This document shows positions 1 through 7,370 of a stretch of 55,713 bases of DNA, piece by piece (positions within the stretch are counted from its first letter, which is position 1; every line of letters starts with the position of its first letter). This DNA comes from Pseudomonadota bacterium (GTDB taxonomy: Bacteria > Pseudomonadota > Gammaproteobacteria > Burkholderiales > Burkholderiaceae_C), in the NCBI GenBank assembly GCA_023442945.1, contig JAEZWW010000114.1, forward strand, positions 1 to 55,713, given 5' to 3'. The notes beneath the pieces are model-generated. The model had not been told where the DNA came from, searched no databases, and was given only the letters and a program-made list of their open reading frames with translations. The translations under genes and the position numbers were made by a program.

Positions 1-2
1 CC

Positions 3-98
3 GCCTCAGCCCCGCCAGCGGCCCGCCGCCGCGCGGTCGCCAACCCGGCCCGCACGGCGTCCGCGCCACGCGCCGCCGCTTCAGGAGCTGCCCGATGA
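3..98 (+). CDS. mreC: MreC C-terminal end (partial)
   Basis: The frame ending at the TGA that overlaps the next start codon (ATGA) is open to the window edge and encodes an Ala/Pro/Arg-rich tail ending in SGAAR. Low-complexity tails of this kind are usual at the end of MreC, the periplasmic scaffold of the elongasome, in Burkholderiales. No conserved MreC domain is inside the window, so the identity rests on position directly before mreD and on the translational overlap. Confidence 0.55.
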   Translation, partial: ASAPPAARRRAVANPARTASAPRAAASGAAR

Positions 99-613
99 TC
101 ATGCCGCGCGGTCAACAGCTGCTGCTGCCGGCCAGCCCCACCTTCATCTGGGGCAGCCTGCTGCTAGCGCTGATGCTCAACCTGCTGCCCCTGGGCCGGG
201 TGCTGTGGATGCCCGACGTGCTGGCCGTGGTGCTGGTGTTCTGGAGCATCCACCAGCCGCGCCGCGTCGGCCTGGGCGCGGCCTTCGTGTTCGGACTGGT
301 GCTGGACGTGCACCAGGCCTCGCTGCTGGGCCAGCACGCACTGGCGTATTCGGTGCTGATTTACTGCGCCATCATGATCCACCGGCGCATCCTGTGGTTT
401 TCGGTGCCGGGCCAGGCGGTCCAGCTGCTGCCCTTGTTCGCCGCGGCGCACGCCATTACCATCACGCTTCGCCTGATTGGCGGCGCCGTTTTCCCGGGCT
501 GGCAGGTGCTGCTGGCCCCGGTGCTGGAGGCGGCCTTGTGGCCCTTCATCAGCATCTTGCTGCTGGCGCCGCAGCGCCGGGCGCCCAACCCGGACGCCAA
601 CCGCCCCCTTTGA
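95..613 (+). CDS. mreD: Rod shape-determining protein MreD
   Basis: A 172-residue, very hydrophobic protein with about five membrane segments, the first near residues 17-40. Length and hydropathy fit MreD, the inner-membrane partner of MreC in the complex that guides lateral wall synthesis. The start overlaps the upstream stop as ATGA, which suggests translational coupling with mreC; a second ATG two codons later (position 101) is an equally possible start. The next gene is the elongation transpeptidase PBP2, the expected operon order. The gene ends 4 bp before a copy of the dispersed repeat. Confidence 0.88.
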   Translation: MIMPRGQQLLLPASPTFIWGSLLLALMLNLLPLGRVLWMPDVLAVVLVFWSIHQPRRVGLGAAFVFGLVLDVHQASLLGQHALAYSVLIYCAIMIHRRILWFSVPGQAVQLLPLFAAAHAITITLRLIGGAVFPGWQVLLAPVLEAALWPFISILLLAPQRRAPNPDANRPL

Positions 614-617
614 GGCA

Positions 618-686
618 TTTCAAGCCCAATCACACCCTGGTCCTACAACCACCTGCGCAAGCAGCTATATTTTTTGTAGTATTCAA
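618..686 (+). repeat. Dispersed ~65-bp repeat, copy 1 (reverse orientation)
   Basis: Reads TTTCAAG..CTACAACCACCTGCGCAAGCAGCTAT..GTAGTATTC. It fills almost the whole mreD-mrdA gap and ends two bases before the mrdA ATG. No Shine-Dalgarno-like purine tract is left in front of mrdA. Confidence 0.8.
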
Positions 687-688
687 CC

Positions 689-2650
689 ATGGCTGAGATC
701 CGCAACCTGGACGCCGAGCTGACGCGCTTTCGCCTGCGGCTGGCCGTGGTCGCGCTGGTCGTGCTGGGCTGCTTTGCGCTGATCGGCTGGCGCTTGTACG
801 TGCTGCAGGTGGTGCGCCACGAGGCGTATGCCGAGCGCGCCGAAACCAACCGCACGGCCGTGGTGCCCATCGTGCCCAACCGCGGCGAAATCCTGGACCG
901 CAACGGCGTGGTGCTGGCCACCAACTACAAGTCGTACACGCTGGAAATCACGCCCTCGCGCACCGGCCGGCCGGTGGACGAGGTGATCGACGCGATCAAC
1001 CAGGTGGTCGAAATCTCCCCGCGCGACCGCCGCCGCTTCAAGCGCCTGCAGGAAGATTCGCGCACCTTTGAATCGCTGCCGGTGCGCATGCGCCTGAGCG
1101 ATGAAGAAGTCGCCCGCTTTGCCGCGCAGCGCTACCGCTTCCCGGGCGTGGAGATCAAGGCGCGCCTGTTCCGCACCTACCCGCTGGGCGAAACGGCGGG
1201 CCACGTGGTGGGCTACATCGGCCGCATCAACCAGAAGGACAAGGAGCGCATCGAGGATTCCGACGACGCGGCCAACTACCGCGGCACCGACTACATCGGC
1301 AAGCTTGGCGTGGAAGCCAGCTACGAAAAGGTGCTGCACGGCACCACCGGCGTCGAGCAAATGGAAACTTCCGCCGGCGGCCACGCCGTGCGCCGCCTGG
1401 CCAGCCACCCGGCCACGCCGGGCGAATCGATCCGCCTTTCGATCGACATCCACCTGCAGAAACTGGTGGAAGACATGTACGGCGAGCGCCGCGGCGCACT
1501 GGTCGCCATCGACCCGCAAAACGGCGAAGTGCTGGCCTTCGTCAGCAAGCCGACCTACGACCCCAACCTGTTCGTCGAGGGGATCGACCAGGAAACCTGG
1601 GCCGAGCTGAGCGAGTCGATCAACAAGCCGCTGCTCAACCGCGCGCTGCGCGGCACCTACCCGCCCGGGTCGACCTACAAGCCCTTTATGGGCCTGGCGG
1701 CGCTGGAGACGGGCAAGCGCGCCCCGGGCACGGTGATCATGGACGGCGGCTCCTGGACCTTCGGCGGCCACACCTTCCGCTCCGGCCACGCCCTGGGCGC
1801 GGTCGACCTGTACCGCAGCATCGTCAAGTCCAGCAACGTGTACTACTACCAGCTGGCCAACGACATGGGCGTGAACGCTATCCACGACTTCATGAAGCCG
1901 CTGGGCTTTGGCCAAATCACTGGGATCGACATTCCGGGGGAAACGCGCGGCATCCTGCCGTCCACCGAGTGGAAGCGCACGACCTACAAGCGCGCGGCGC
2001 AGCAAAAGTGGTACGCGGGCGAGACGATTTCGCTGGGCATCGGCCAGGGCTACAACAACTTCACCATGCTGCAACTGGCCAGCGCCACGGCCACGCTGGC
2101 GGCCGGCGGGGTGCGCCACACGCCGCATGTGGTCAAGGCCGAGCAGGACCCGCAGACGCTGGAATTCAAGGACACGCCGCGCCCACCGGGCGTGGACCTG
2201 GGCTACAAGCCGGCCAACGTGTCCCTGGTCAAGCGCGGGATGGTCGGTGTGACGCAGGAAGGCACGTCCACCCGCGTGTTCGCCGGCGCCCCCTACCTGT
2301 CGGGCGGCAAGACCGGCACGGCGCAGGCGGTCAGCATCGGCCAGAAAGCCCGCTACGACGCGCGCCGCCTGGCCGAACACCAGCGCGACCACTCGCTCTA
2401 CATCGCCTTCGCCCCGGCCGACAACCCGCGCATCGCCGTGGCCGCCATCGTGGAAAACGCCGGCTTTGGCGCCGCCCACGCCGCCCCGCTGGTGCGCCGG
2501 GTGATGGACTACTGGCTGGCCGGCCAGTACCCGAGCGAAGCCGACATGCGTGCCGTGCAGGTCGGTCAGGCGGGCGCGCCCATCGGCACGCCAAGGCGCG
2601 TGGCCGATGTGGTGGGCGACCCTGCCGCCGCCGCAGCGGCAGCGCCGTGA
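689..2650 (+). CDS. mrdA: Penicillin-binding protein 2 (elongasome DD-transpeptidase)
   Basis: A 653-residue class B PBP with an N-terminal membrane anchor (about residues 17-38), a PBP-dimer domain and a C-terminal transpeptidase domain. The three active-site motifs are present: STYK with catalytic Ser328, SSN at 381-383 and KTG at 541-543. It cross-links peptidoglycan during rod elongation with RodA, MreC and MreD. The tail after about residue 620 is Ala-rich. The start ATG is preceded by a repeat copy instead of a recognisable ribosome binding site. RodA, the usual next gene, is absent; a catalase follows. Confidence 0.97.
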   Translation: MAEIRNLDAELTRFRLRLAVVALVVLGCFALIGWRLYVLQVVRHEAYAERAETNRTAVVPIVPNRGEILDRNGVVLATNYKSYTLEITPSRTGRPVDEVIDAINQVVEISPRDRRRFKRLQEDSRTFESLPVRMRLSDEEVARFAAQRYRFPGVEIKARLFRTYPLGETAGHVVGYIGRINQKDKERIEDSDDAANYRGTDYIGKLGVEASYEKVLHGTTGVEQMETSAGGHAVRRLASHPATPGESIRLSIDIHLQKLVEDMYGERRGALVAIDPQNGEVLAFVSKPTYDPNLFVEGIDQETWAELSESINKPLLNRALRGTYPPGSTYKPFMGLAALETGKRAPGTVIMDGGSWTFGGHTFRSGHALGAVDLYRSIVKSSNVYYYQLANDMGVNAIHDFMKPLGFGQITGIDIPGETRGILPSTEWKRTTYKRAAQQKWYAGETISLGIGQGYNNFTMLQLASATATLAAGGVRHTPHVVKAEQDPQTLEFKDTPRPPGVDLGYKPANVSLVKRGMVGVTQEGTSTRVFAGAPYLSGGKTGTAQAVSIGQKARYDARRLAEHQRDHSLYIAFAPADNPRIAVAAIVENAGFGAAHAAPLVRRVMDYWLAGQYPSEADMRAVQVGQAGAPIGTPRRVADVVGDPAAAAAAAP

Positions 2651-2824
2651 GGGCACGGGGCGGTCCAGCCGGCTTGGCCCGCGGCCCTTCTCCACGACCC
2701 TGTCCACGTGGGGGCGATTCCCGGCCTTGATACCTACCGCGCGGCGGTTCCGGCTTAGGCAGGCGAAGGCGCGCGGGGTACGGCACGGTTGCACATGTTC
2801 GATTTCTATCGATCCAATAAACAC

Positions 2825-2859
2825 TATTGATTTTGCTTATCAATAAACCTTTTATATGA
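2825..2859 (+). promoter_or_regulatory. Catalase promoter with LysR/OxyR-type inverted repeat
   Basis: A perfect inverted repeat TATTGAT-N7-ATCAATA spans 2825-2845 in an AT-rich island upstream of the catalase gene, with a further related half-site (TATCGAT) about 20 bp before it. A -10-like TATGAT is at 2855-2860. Tandem half-sites with 7-bp spacing overlapping the -35 region are typical of OxyR binding. OxyR itself is not in the window, so the regulator is inferred. Confidence 0.55.
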
Positions 2860-2915
2860 TCGTTGCTCCTCAGTGATTCGCCCCCCGTCCCCTCCACCCT
2901 CAGCCAGGAGCCCCG

Positions 2916-4445
2916 ATGAAAGACGACGCCAAGAAATGCCCCGTGACCCACATGACCACCGATTTCGGTGCGCCGGTGGTCACCAACCGCAACAGCCTGA
3001 CGGCCGGCCCGCACGGCCCGCTGCTGGCGCAGGACGTGTGGCTGAACGAAAAGCTGGCCAACTTCGCCCGCGAAGTCATTCCTGAGCGCCGCATGCACGC
3101 CAAGGGCTCGGGCGCCTTCGGCACTTTCACCGTCACGCACGACATCACGAAGTACACGCGCGCCAAGATCTTCAGCGAAGTCGGCAAGAAGACTGAGATG
3201 TTCGCCCGCTTCACCACCGTGGCCGGTGAACGCGGGGCCGCCGACGCCGAACGCGACATCCGCGGCTTTGCCCTGAAGTTCTATACCGAAGAAGGCAACT
3301 GGGACATGGTCGGCAACAACACGCCGGTGTTCTTCATGCGCGACCCGCGCCAGTTCCCCGACCTGAACAAGGCCGTCAAGCGCGACCCCAAGACCAACCT
3401 GCGCAGCGCCACCAACAACTGGGACTTCTGGACGCTGCTGCCCGAGGCGCTGCACCAGGTCACCGTGGTGATGAGCGACCGCGGCATCCCCAAGAGCTAC
3501 CGCCACATGCACGGCTTCAGCTCGCACACCTACAGCTTCTGGAACGAAGCGGGCGAGCGCTTCTGGGTCAAGCTGCACTTCCGCACCCAGCAAGGCATTG
3601 TGAACCTGACCGACGCCGAAGCCGCCGAGCTGGTCGGCAAGGACCGCGAAAGCAGCCAGCGCGACCTCTTCGACGCCATCGAACGCGGCGACTTCCCCAA
3701 GTGGAAGATGTACATCCAGGTCATGCCGGAAGCGGAAGCCGAGACCTACCGCCTGCACCCGTTCGATCTGACCAAGGTTTGGTACAAGGGCGATTACCCG
3801 CTGATCGAGGTCGGCGAGTTTGAGCTGAACCGCAACCCCGAAAACTTCTTCCTCGACGTCGAACAGTCGGCCTTCGCCCCCAGCAACCTGGTGCCCGGCA
3901 TCGGCGCCAGCCCCGACCGCATGCTGCAGGCGCGCCTGTTCAACTACGCCGACGCGCAGCGCTACCGTCTGGGCGTGAACTACCAGCAAATCCCCGTCAA
4001 CAAGGCGCAGTGCCCGGTGCACAGCAACCACCGCGACGGCCAGGGCCGCGTGGACGCCAACTACGGCGGCCTGCCGCACTACGAGCCCAACAGCTTCGGC
4101 CAATGGCAGGGCCAGCCGCAGTACGAAGAGCCGCCGCTGCGCATCCACGGCGACGCCAAGTTCTGGGACTTCCACGAGGACGACAAGGACTACTTCGAAC
4201 AGCCGGGCAAGCTGTTCCGCCTGATGAAGCCCGAACAGCAAGAGGCCCTGTTCGGCAACACCGCGCGCGCCATGGGCGACGCGCCGGAGTTCATCAAGTT
4301 CCGCCACATCCGCAACTGCAACGCGGCCGACCCGGCGTACGGCGCGGGCGTGGCCAAGGCGCTGGGGCTGGACCTGGCCAAAGCGCTGGCGTCCAAGAAG
4401 GACGACCCGATGAACGGCAACCCGCTGGTGCCGCTGCCGGTCTGA
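2916..4445 (+). CDS. katA: Monofunctional heme catalase
   Basis: A 509-residue small-subunit catalase that disproportionates hydrogen peroxide. Visible landmarks are distal His61 in the RRMHAKGSGA block, the GNNTPVFF block with the catalytic Asn at 134/135, and the proximal heme-ligand Tyr344 in LFNYADAQRYRLG. Length fits clade 3 catalases. There is no signal peptide, so the enzyme is cytoplasmic. A Shine-Dalgarno-like AGGAG lies 6 bp before the ATG. The upstream inverted repeat suggests peroxide control through OxyR, and a strong terminator closes a single-gene transcript. Confidence 0.97.
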   Translation: MKDDAKKCPVTHMTTDFGAPVVTNRNSLTAGPHGPLLAQDVWLNEKLANFAREVIPERRMHAKGSGAFGTFTVTHDITKYTRAKIFSEVGKKTEMFARFTTVAGERGAADAERDIRGFALKFYTEEGNWDMVGNNTPVFFMRDPRQFPDLNKAVKRDPKTNLRSATNNWDFWTLLPEALHQVTVVMSDRGIPKSYRHMHGFSSHTYSFWNEAGERFWVKLHFRTQQGIVNLTDAEAAELVGKDRESSQRDLFDAIERGDFPKWKMYIQVMPEAEAETYRLHPFDLTKVWYKGDYPLIEVGEFELNRNPENFFLDVEQSAFAPSNLVPGIGASPDRMLQARLFNYADAQRYRLGVNYQQIPVNKAQCPVHSNHRDGQGRVDANYGGLPHYEPNSFGQWQGQPQYEEPPLRIHGDAKFWDFHEDDKDYFEQPGKLFRLMKPEQQEALFGNTARAMGDAPEFIKFRHIRNCNAADPAYGAGVAKALGLDLAKALASKKDDPMNGNPLVPLPV

Positions 4446-4488
4446 GGCGATACGTCGCAGCGCCCGAGGTGCTGCGCGTGGCGCACGA

Positions 4489-4520
4489 AGCCTGCGACTT
4501 GGCGGTCGCAGGCTTTTTTT
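4489..4520 (+). terminator. Rho-independent terminator of the catalase gene
   Basis: A 10-bp perfect stem AGCCTGCGAC / GTCGCAGGCT with a 6-nt loop is followed by a run of seven T, about 45 bp after the catalase stop. Confidence 0.9.
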
Positions 4521-4572
4521 CGTCTGCCACGGTGCCGCGCGGGGTAACGCGTCGGGAAGATTTGAGCTGTGC

Positions 4573-4639
4573 TTTACTATCTATTCAGTAGCTGCTCGCG
4601 CCGATTCCCCTAGGGTCAGAGGCCGATTTGGCTTGAAAT
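4573..4639 (+). repeat. Dispersed ~65-bp repeat, copy 2 (forward orientation)
   Basis: Contains TTTACTATCTATTCAGTAGCTGC..CTAGGGTCAGAGGCCGATTTGGC and a TTGAAAT end. It sits just downstream of the catalase terminator and before the end of the convergent TauE gene. Confidence 0.75.
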
Positions 4640-4664
4640 CTGGTGTCTTGCGGCGCACGCGCCT

Positions 4665-5471
4665 TCAGCCCACCACCATGGCCGTCACCACCGCGATCAG
4701 CAGGCCGATGTAGACCTTGGCGTGCACCCGGTCCGGAATGCGGCCGATAAAGCGCGACGCCCCCGCAATACCGGCCGCCGAGCCCAGCACCAGCGCGCCG
4801 AACGCGCGCAGGTCGACGTAACCCAGGTGCCAGGCGCCCAGCTCTGGCGCGCCGCCCCAGGACACGGTCGCGTACGTCGCCGTGCCGACCAACGCCACCG
4901 GCAGCGACAGCGGGTTGGCCATGGCCGTCGCCCCCGTCATGCTGACGCCGCGGCGGCGCAGCAGCGGCACCGTCATCACGCTGCCGCCCACGCCCAGGAA
5001 AGCGGCGATGAAGCCGATCACCAGGCCGACTGGCGTGTCCCGCGCGGCGCCACCCGATGCGCTGGCGGCCTGCGGCTGCGACAAGAAACCCGGGCGCAGC
5101 CAGCAGTCCAGAATCGTCAGCCCCACGTACACCACAAAAGCCCAGCGCAGCCAACTGCCCGCCACCGCCATCGCCGCCAGCGCGCCCAGTGCGCTGCCCA
5201 CGCCGATGCTGAACACCAGCGAGCGGATCACCGCCCAGTCCAGCGAGCCCGCGCGCCGGTGCTTGGCCGTGGCCAGGGTGGCGCCAAAAATCATCACGCA
5301 GGTCGACGTCGCCACCGCCACCTGCATGGCGTAGGCGCTGGCCGCGCCGCCCGCATGCGCCAGCGCGTGGTAGAGCAACGGCACCACCACAAAGCCGCCG
5401 CCAAAGCCAAACAACACCGTGGTCACGCCCGCCACCACACCGCAGGCCGCCAGCAAGACATAGAGTTCCAT
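4665..5471 (-). CDS. TauE/SafE family sulfite/organosulfonate exporter-like protein
   Basis: A 268-residue polytopic membrane protein with about eight hydrophobic segments and the glycine-rich GFGGGFVVVPLL block near the N-terminus, repeated in the second half as FLGVGGSVMTVPLL. This internal duplication is typical of the TauE/SafE family, whose members move sulfite, sulfoacetate or other anions across the inner membrane. The ATG at 5471 is preferred over the GTG one codon upstream because the AAGGA purine tract is correctly spaced only for the ATG. The gene is divergent from an AraC regulator, which may control it. The substrate cannot be told. Confidence 0.85.
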   Translation of the reverse strand: MELYVLLAACGVVAGVTTVLFGFGGGFVVVPLLYHALAHAGGAASAYAMQVAVATSTCVMIFGATLATAKHRRAGSLDWAVIRSLVFSIGVGSALGALAAMAVAGSWLRWAFVVYVGLTILDCWLRPGFLSQPQAASASGGAARDTPVGLVIGFIAAFLGVGGSVMTVPLLRRRGVSMTGATAMANPLSLPVALVGTATYATVSWGGAPELGAWHLGYVDLRAFGALVLGSAAGIAGASRFIGRIPDRVHAKVYIGLLIAVVTAMVVG

Positions 5472-5576
5472 CACGTCCTTCTTTCATCCAATGCAGCAAC
5501 GATAGGCGGCGCGGCGCTGGCGCGCTTTCGTCAATCGGGCGAAGATGTTGGCGTTTCAGCCAAACTCTGTGCGCCG

Positions 5577-6347
5577 ATGAAGAACGTGAACCTGTCCACC
5601 CACGACGCCACCCCGCGCGACGTGGTCGGCATCGGCACGGACTACACGCCGGGCCAACTGCTCGACACGCATTGGCATCGGCGCGCGCAGTTCCTGTACG
5701 GCGCCACCGGTCTGATGGAAGTCGGCACCGACGACGGCGCCTGGGTCGTGCCGCCGCACTGCGGCGTGTGGATCCCGGCGCACAAGCCGCACAGCGTGCG
5801 CATGGTCGGCGTCAGCACGCGCAGCCTGTACATCGAACCCGCCGCCGCGCCGCGCACGGCCGAGCGCTGTGAAGTCCTGCCCGTGTCGCCCCTGCTGCGC
5901 CAACTGCTGTTGGAAGCGGTGGACGCGCCCGCGCTGTACGAGGTGGACGGGCGCGACGGCCTGGTGATGCGGTTGGTGCTGGCCGAGATCGCCCGCGCAG
6001 CGCCCTTGCCGTTTTTTGCCCCACTGCCCGTCGACCCGGCGCTGCGCGCGCTGTGCGCCGCCTTCTTGCGCCAGCCCCACATCCGCACCCGCGCGGCGGA
6101 CTGGGCCGCGCAACTGCACCAGAGCGAGCGCACCTTCACCCGCTTCTTTCGCGCGCAGACCGGTATGGCGTTCGGCGAATGGCGCCAGCACGCCTGCCTG
6201 CTGGCGGCGCTGGGCGGCCTGGCAGAAGGGCGGTCGGTGACCCACGTCGCCCTGGAACTGGGCTACGACAGCCCAGGCGCCTTCTCGACCATGTTCCGCC
6301 GCCGTTTGGGCGTCAGCCCGTCAGCGCAGCGCGCGCCGGGAGTCTGA
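5577..6347 (+). CDS. AraC family transcriptional regulator with cupin sensor domain
   Basis: A 256-residue protein. The N-terminal half is a cupin-like sensor with the HWHRRAQFLYG block (His32, His34) and a second PAHKPHSV block. The C-terminal ~100 residues hold two AraC-type helix-turn-helix motifs, the second ending in GYDSPGAFSTMFRRRLGVSP. The frame is open for a long way upstream, but the ATG used here is the one that begins the conserved cupin domain. It is divergent from the TauE/SafE exporter with about 105 bp between them, so it probably regulates that gene or itself. Confidence 0.88.
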   Translation: MKNVNLSTHDATPRDVVGIGTDYTPGQLLDTHWHRRAQFLYGATGLMEVGTDDGAWVVPPHCGVWIPAHKPHSVRMVGVSTRSLYIEPAAAPRTAERCEVLPVSPLLRQLLLEAVDAPALYEVDGRDGLVMRLVLAEIARAAPLPFFAPLPVDPALRALCAAFLRQPHIRTRAADWAAQLHQSERTFTRFFRAQTGMAFGEWRQHACLLAALGGLAEGRSVTHVALELGYDSPGAFSTMFRRRLGVSPSAQRAPGV

Positions 6348-6359
6348 AAGGCAGGACGA

Positions 6360-6389
6360 ATAAAAAAACGCCTTGAAACTCAAGGCGTT
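6360..6389 (-). terminator. Terminator of tRNA-Arg
   Basis: Perfect 10-bp stem AACGCCTTGA / TCAAGGCGTT with a 3-nt loop. On the minus strand it is followed by seven U, directly behind the tRNA gene. Confidence 0.88.
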
Positions 6390-6398
6390 GGATGCGGG

Positions 6399-6474
6399 TG
6401 GCGCGGCTGGCGGGGATCGAACCCACGACCCTTGGCTTCGGAGGCCAATACTCTATCCACTGAGCTACAGCCGC
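6399..6474 (-). tRNA. tRNA-Arg (anticodon CCG)
   Basis: On the minus strand a 76-nt cloverleaf starts GCGGCTGTAGCTCAGTGG, has the anticodon stem TTGGC/GCCAA around loop CTCCGAA (anticodon CCG), a GTGGG-TTCGATC-CCCGC T-arm, a closing acceptor strand CAGCCGC and an encoded G-CCA end. It decodes CGG, a frequent Arg codon in this GC-rich genome. A terminator lies about 10 bp downstream. Confidence 0.97.
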
Positions 6475-6490
6475 TCACGCAAGCGGGGGA

Positions 6491-7144
6491 TTATCCCCGA
6501 TTGTCGGCGGGGCGGTCGCCGTCGACCTTGGGTATGTTGAATCCGATGCCCGCGAGGTAGGTTTCGACGGCGGTCATGCCGGTGCGCTCCAGGTCAAAAG
6601 AGCGGTCCATCAGCCAGTGGAGGACGATGCCGCGAGCCAAGCCGTGCAGGCCGTGGGCCAGCACGTCGGCCGGCGCCGGCAGCCGTACACCGTGGTAGGC
6701 AGCGGCGCGGGCGATGGACTGCGTCAGCATTTGGATGCCGATGCGCTGCTTTTCGACTTCGCCGTCGCGCAAGCTGCCCATTTCTGCCACCAGTTCGACC
6801 ATCAGGCAGCCGATTTCCAGCACGCGCTGGGTGCGCTCATCCCGCGCGATCATGGCGACAGCCTCGTGCACACGCTCCAGCAGTTGCACCAGGGGGTCGC
6901 GTTCCACCTCGGCCAGGCGCGCCATGCTTTCGTCCAACGGCAGGACGACGCGGTCCATCATGGCGGTGAACAGGTCGGCCTTGTCCTTGAAGTGCCAGTA
7001 CACCGCGCCGCGGGTAACGCCCGCCTCTTCAGCGATCTCGGCCAGCGAGGTGCGCGCGACGCCGCGACGGCCGAACACGCGTTCGGCCGCGTCGAGCAAA
7101 GCGTGTCGCGTGGCGAGCGCTTCTTCCTTCGTGCGGCGAGCCAT
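6491..7144 (-). CDS. TetR/AcrR family repressor of the adjacent RND pump
   Basis: A 217-residue TetR-type regulator. The N-terminal helix-turn-helix is clear (SLAEIAEEAGVTRGAVYWHF, roughly residues 33-52), followed by an all-helical ligand-binding domain of the AcrR/TtgR kind. It is divergent from an adaptor-pump-channel operon, the classic arrangement for a local repressor of multidrug efflux that is released by drugs. A 24-bp operator with half-sites identical to the E. coli AcrR site as I remember it lies between the two genes, so both autorepression and pump repression are likely. Confidence 0.93.
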   Translation of the reverse strand: MARRTKEEALATRHALLDAAERVFGRRGVARTSLAEIAEEAGVTRGAVYWHFKDKADLFTAMMDRVVLPLDESMARLAEVERDPLVQLLERVHEAVAMIARDERTQRVLEIGCLMVELVAEMGSLRDGEVEKQRIGIQMLTQSIARAAAYHGVRLPAPADVLAHGLHGLARGIVLHWLMDRSFDLERTGMTAVETYLAGIGFNIPKVDGDRPADNRG

Positions 7145-7193
7145 CTTGATGCAAAACCCTAAAAAACCTGGGCCAAATGGAGGCCTCGATTAT

Positions 7194-7217
7194 TACATAC
7201 ATGCATGAATGTATGTA
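7194..7217. promoter_or_regulatory. AcrR-type operator
   Basis: A perfect inverted repeat with half-sites TACATACAT and ATGTATGTA around the 6-bp centre GCATGA. It lies in the divergent region between the TetR gene (start 50 bp away) and the efflux operon. Both 9-bp half-sites match the E. coli acrAB operator as remembered; only the centre differs. Confidence 0.85.
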
Positions 7218-7370
7218 GAATGCCGCCCGAGATTTCCCAGAAGTCGCGGCGGATGCTGACAGCATCTGTCATTGATCCACCGCAAGATGGCGCGTCATCA
7301 GCGCCGCCTCTTGAGCCACCGCGCCCTACCGGCCCGGTGGCCGTCCGTATCTTTTGAACCGAGACCATCC

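Noticed and set aside
683..2824. A 713-codon frame antisense to mrdA
   Set aside because: Shadow of a complete PBP2 gene with all active-site motifs.
6399..6474. tRNA-Arg as an attachment site for an integrated island
   Set aside because: No integrase and no duplicated tRNA 3' end were seen on either side in the window.
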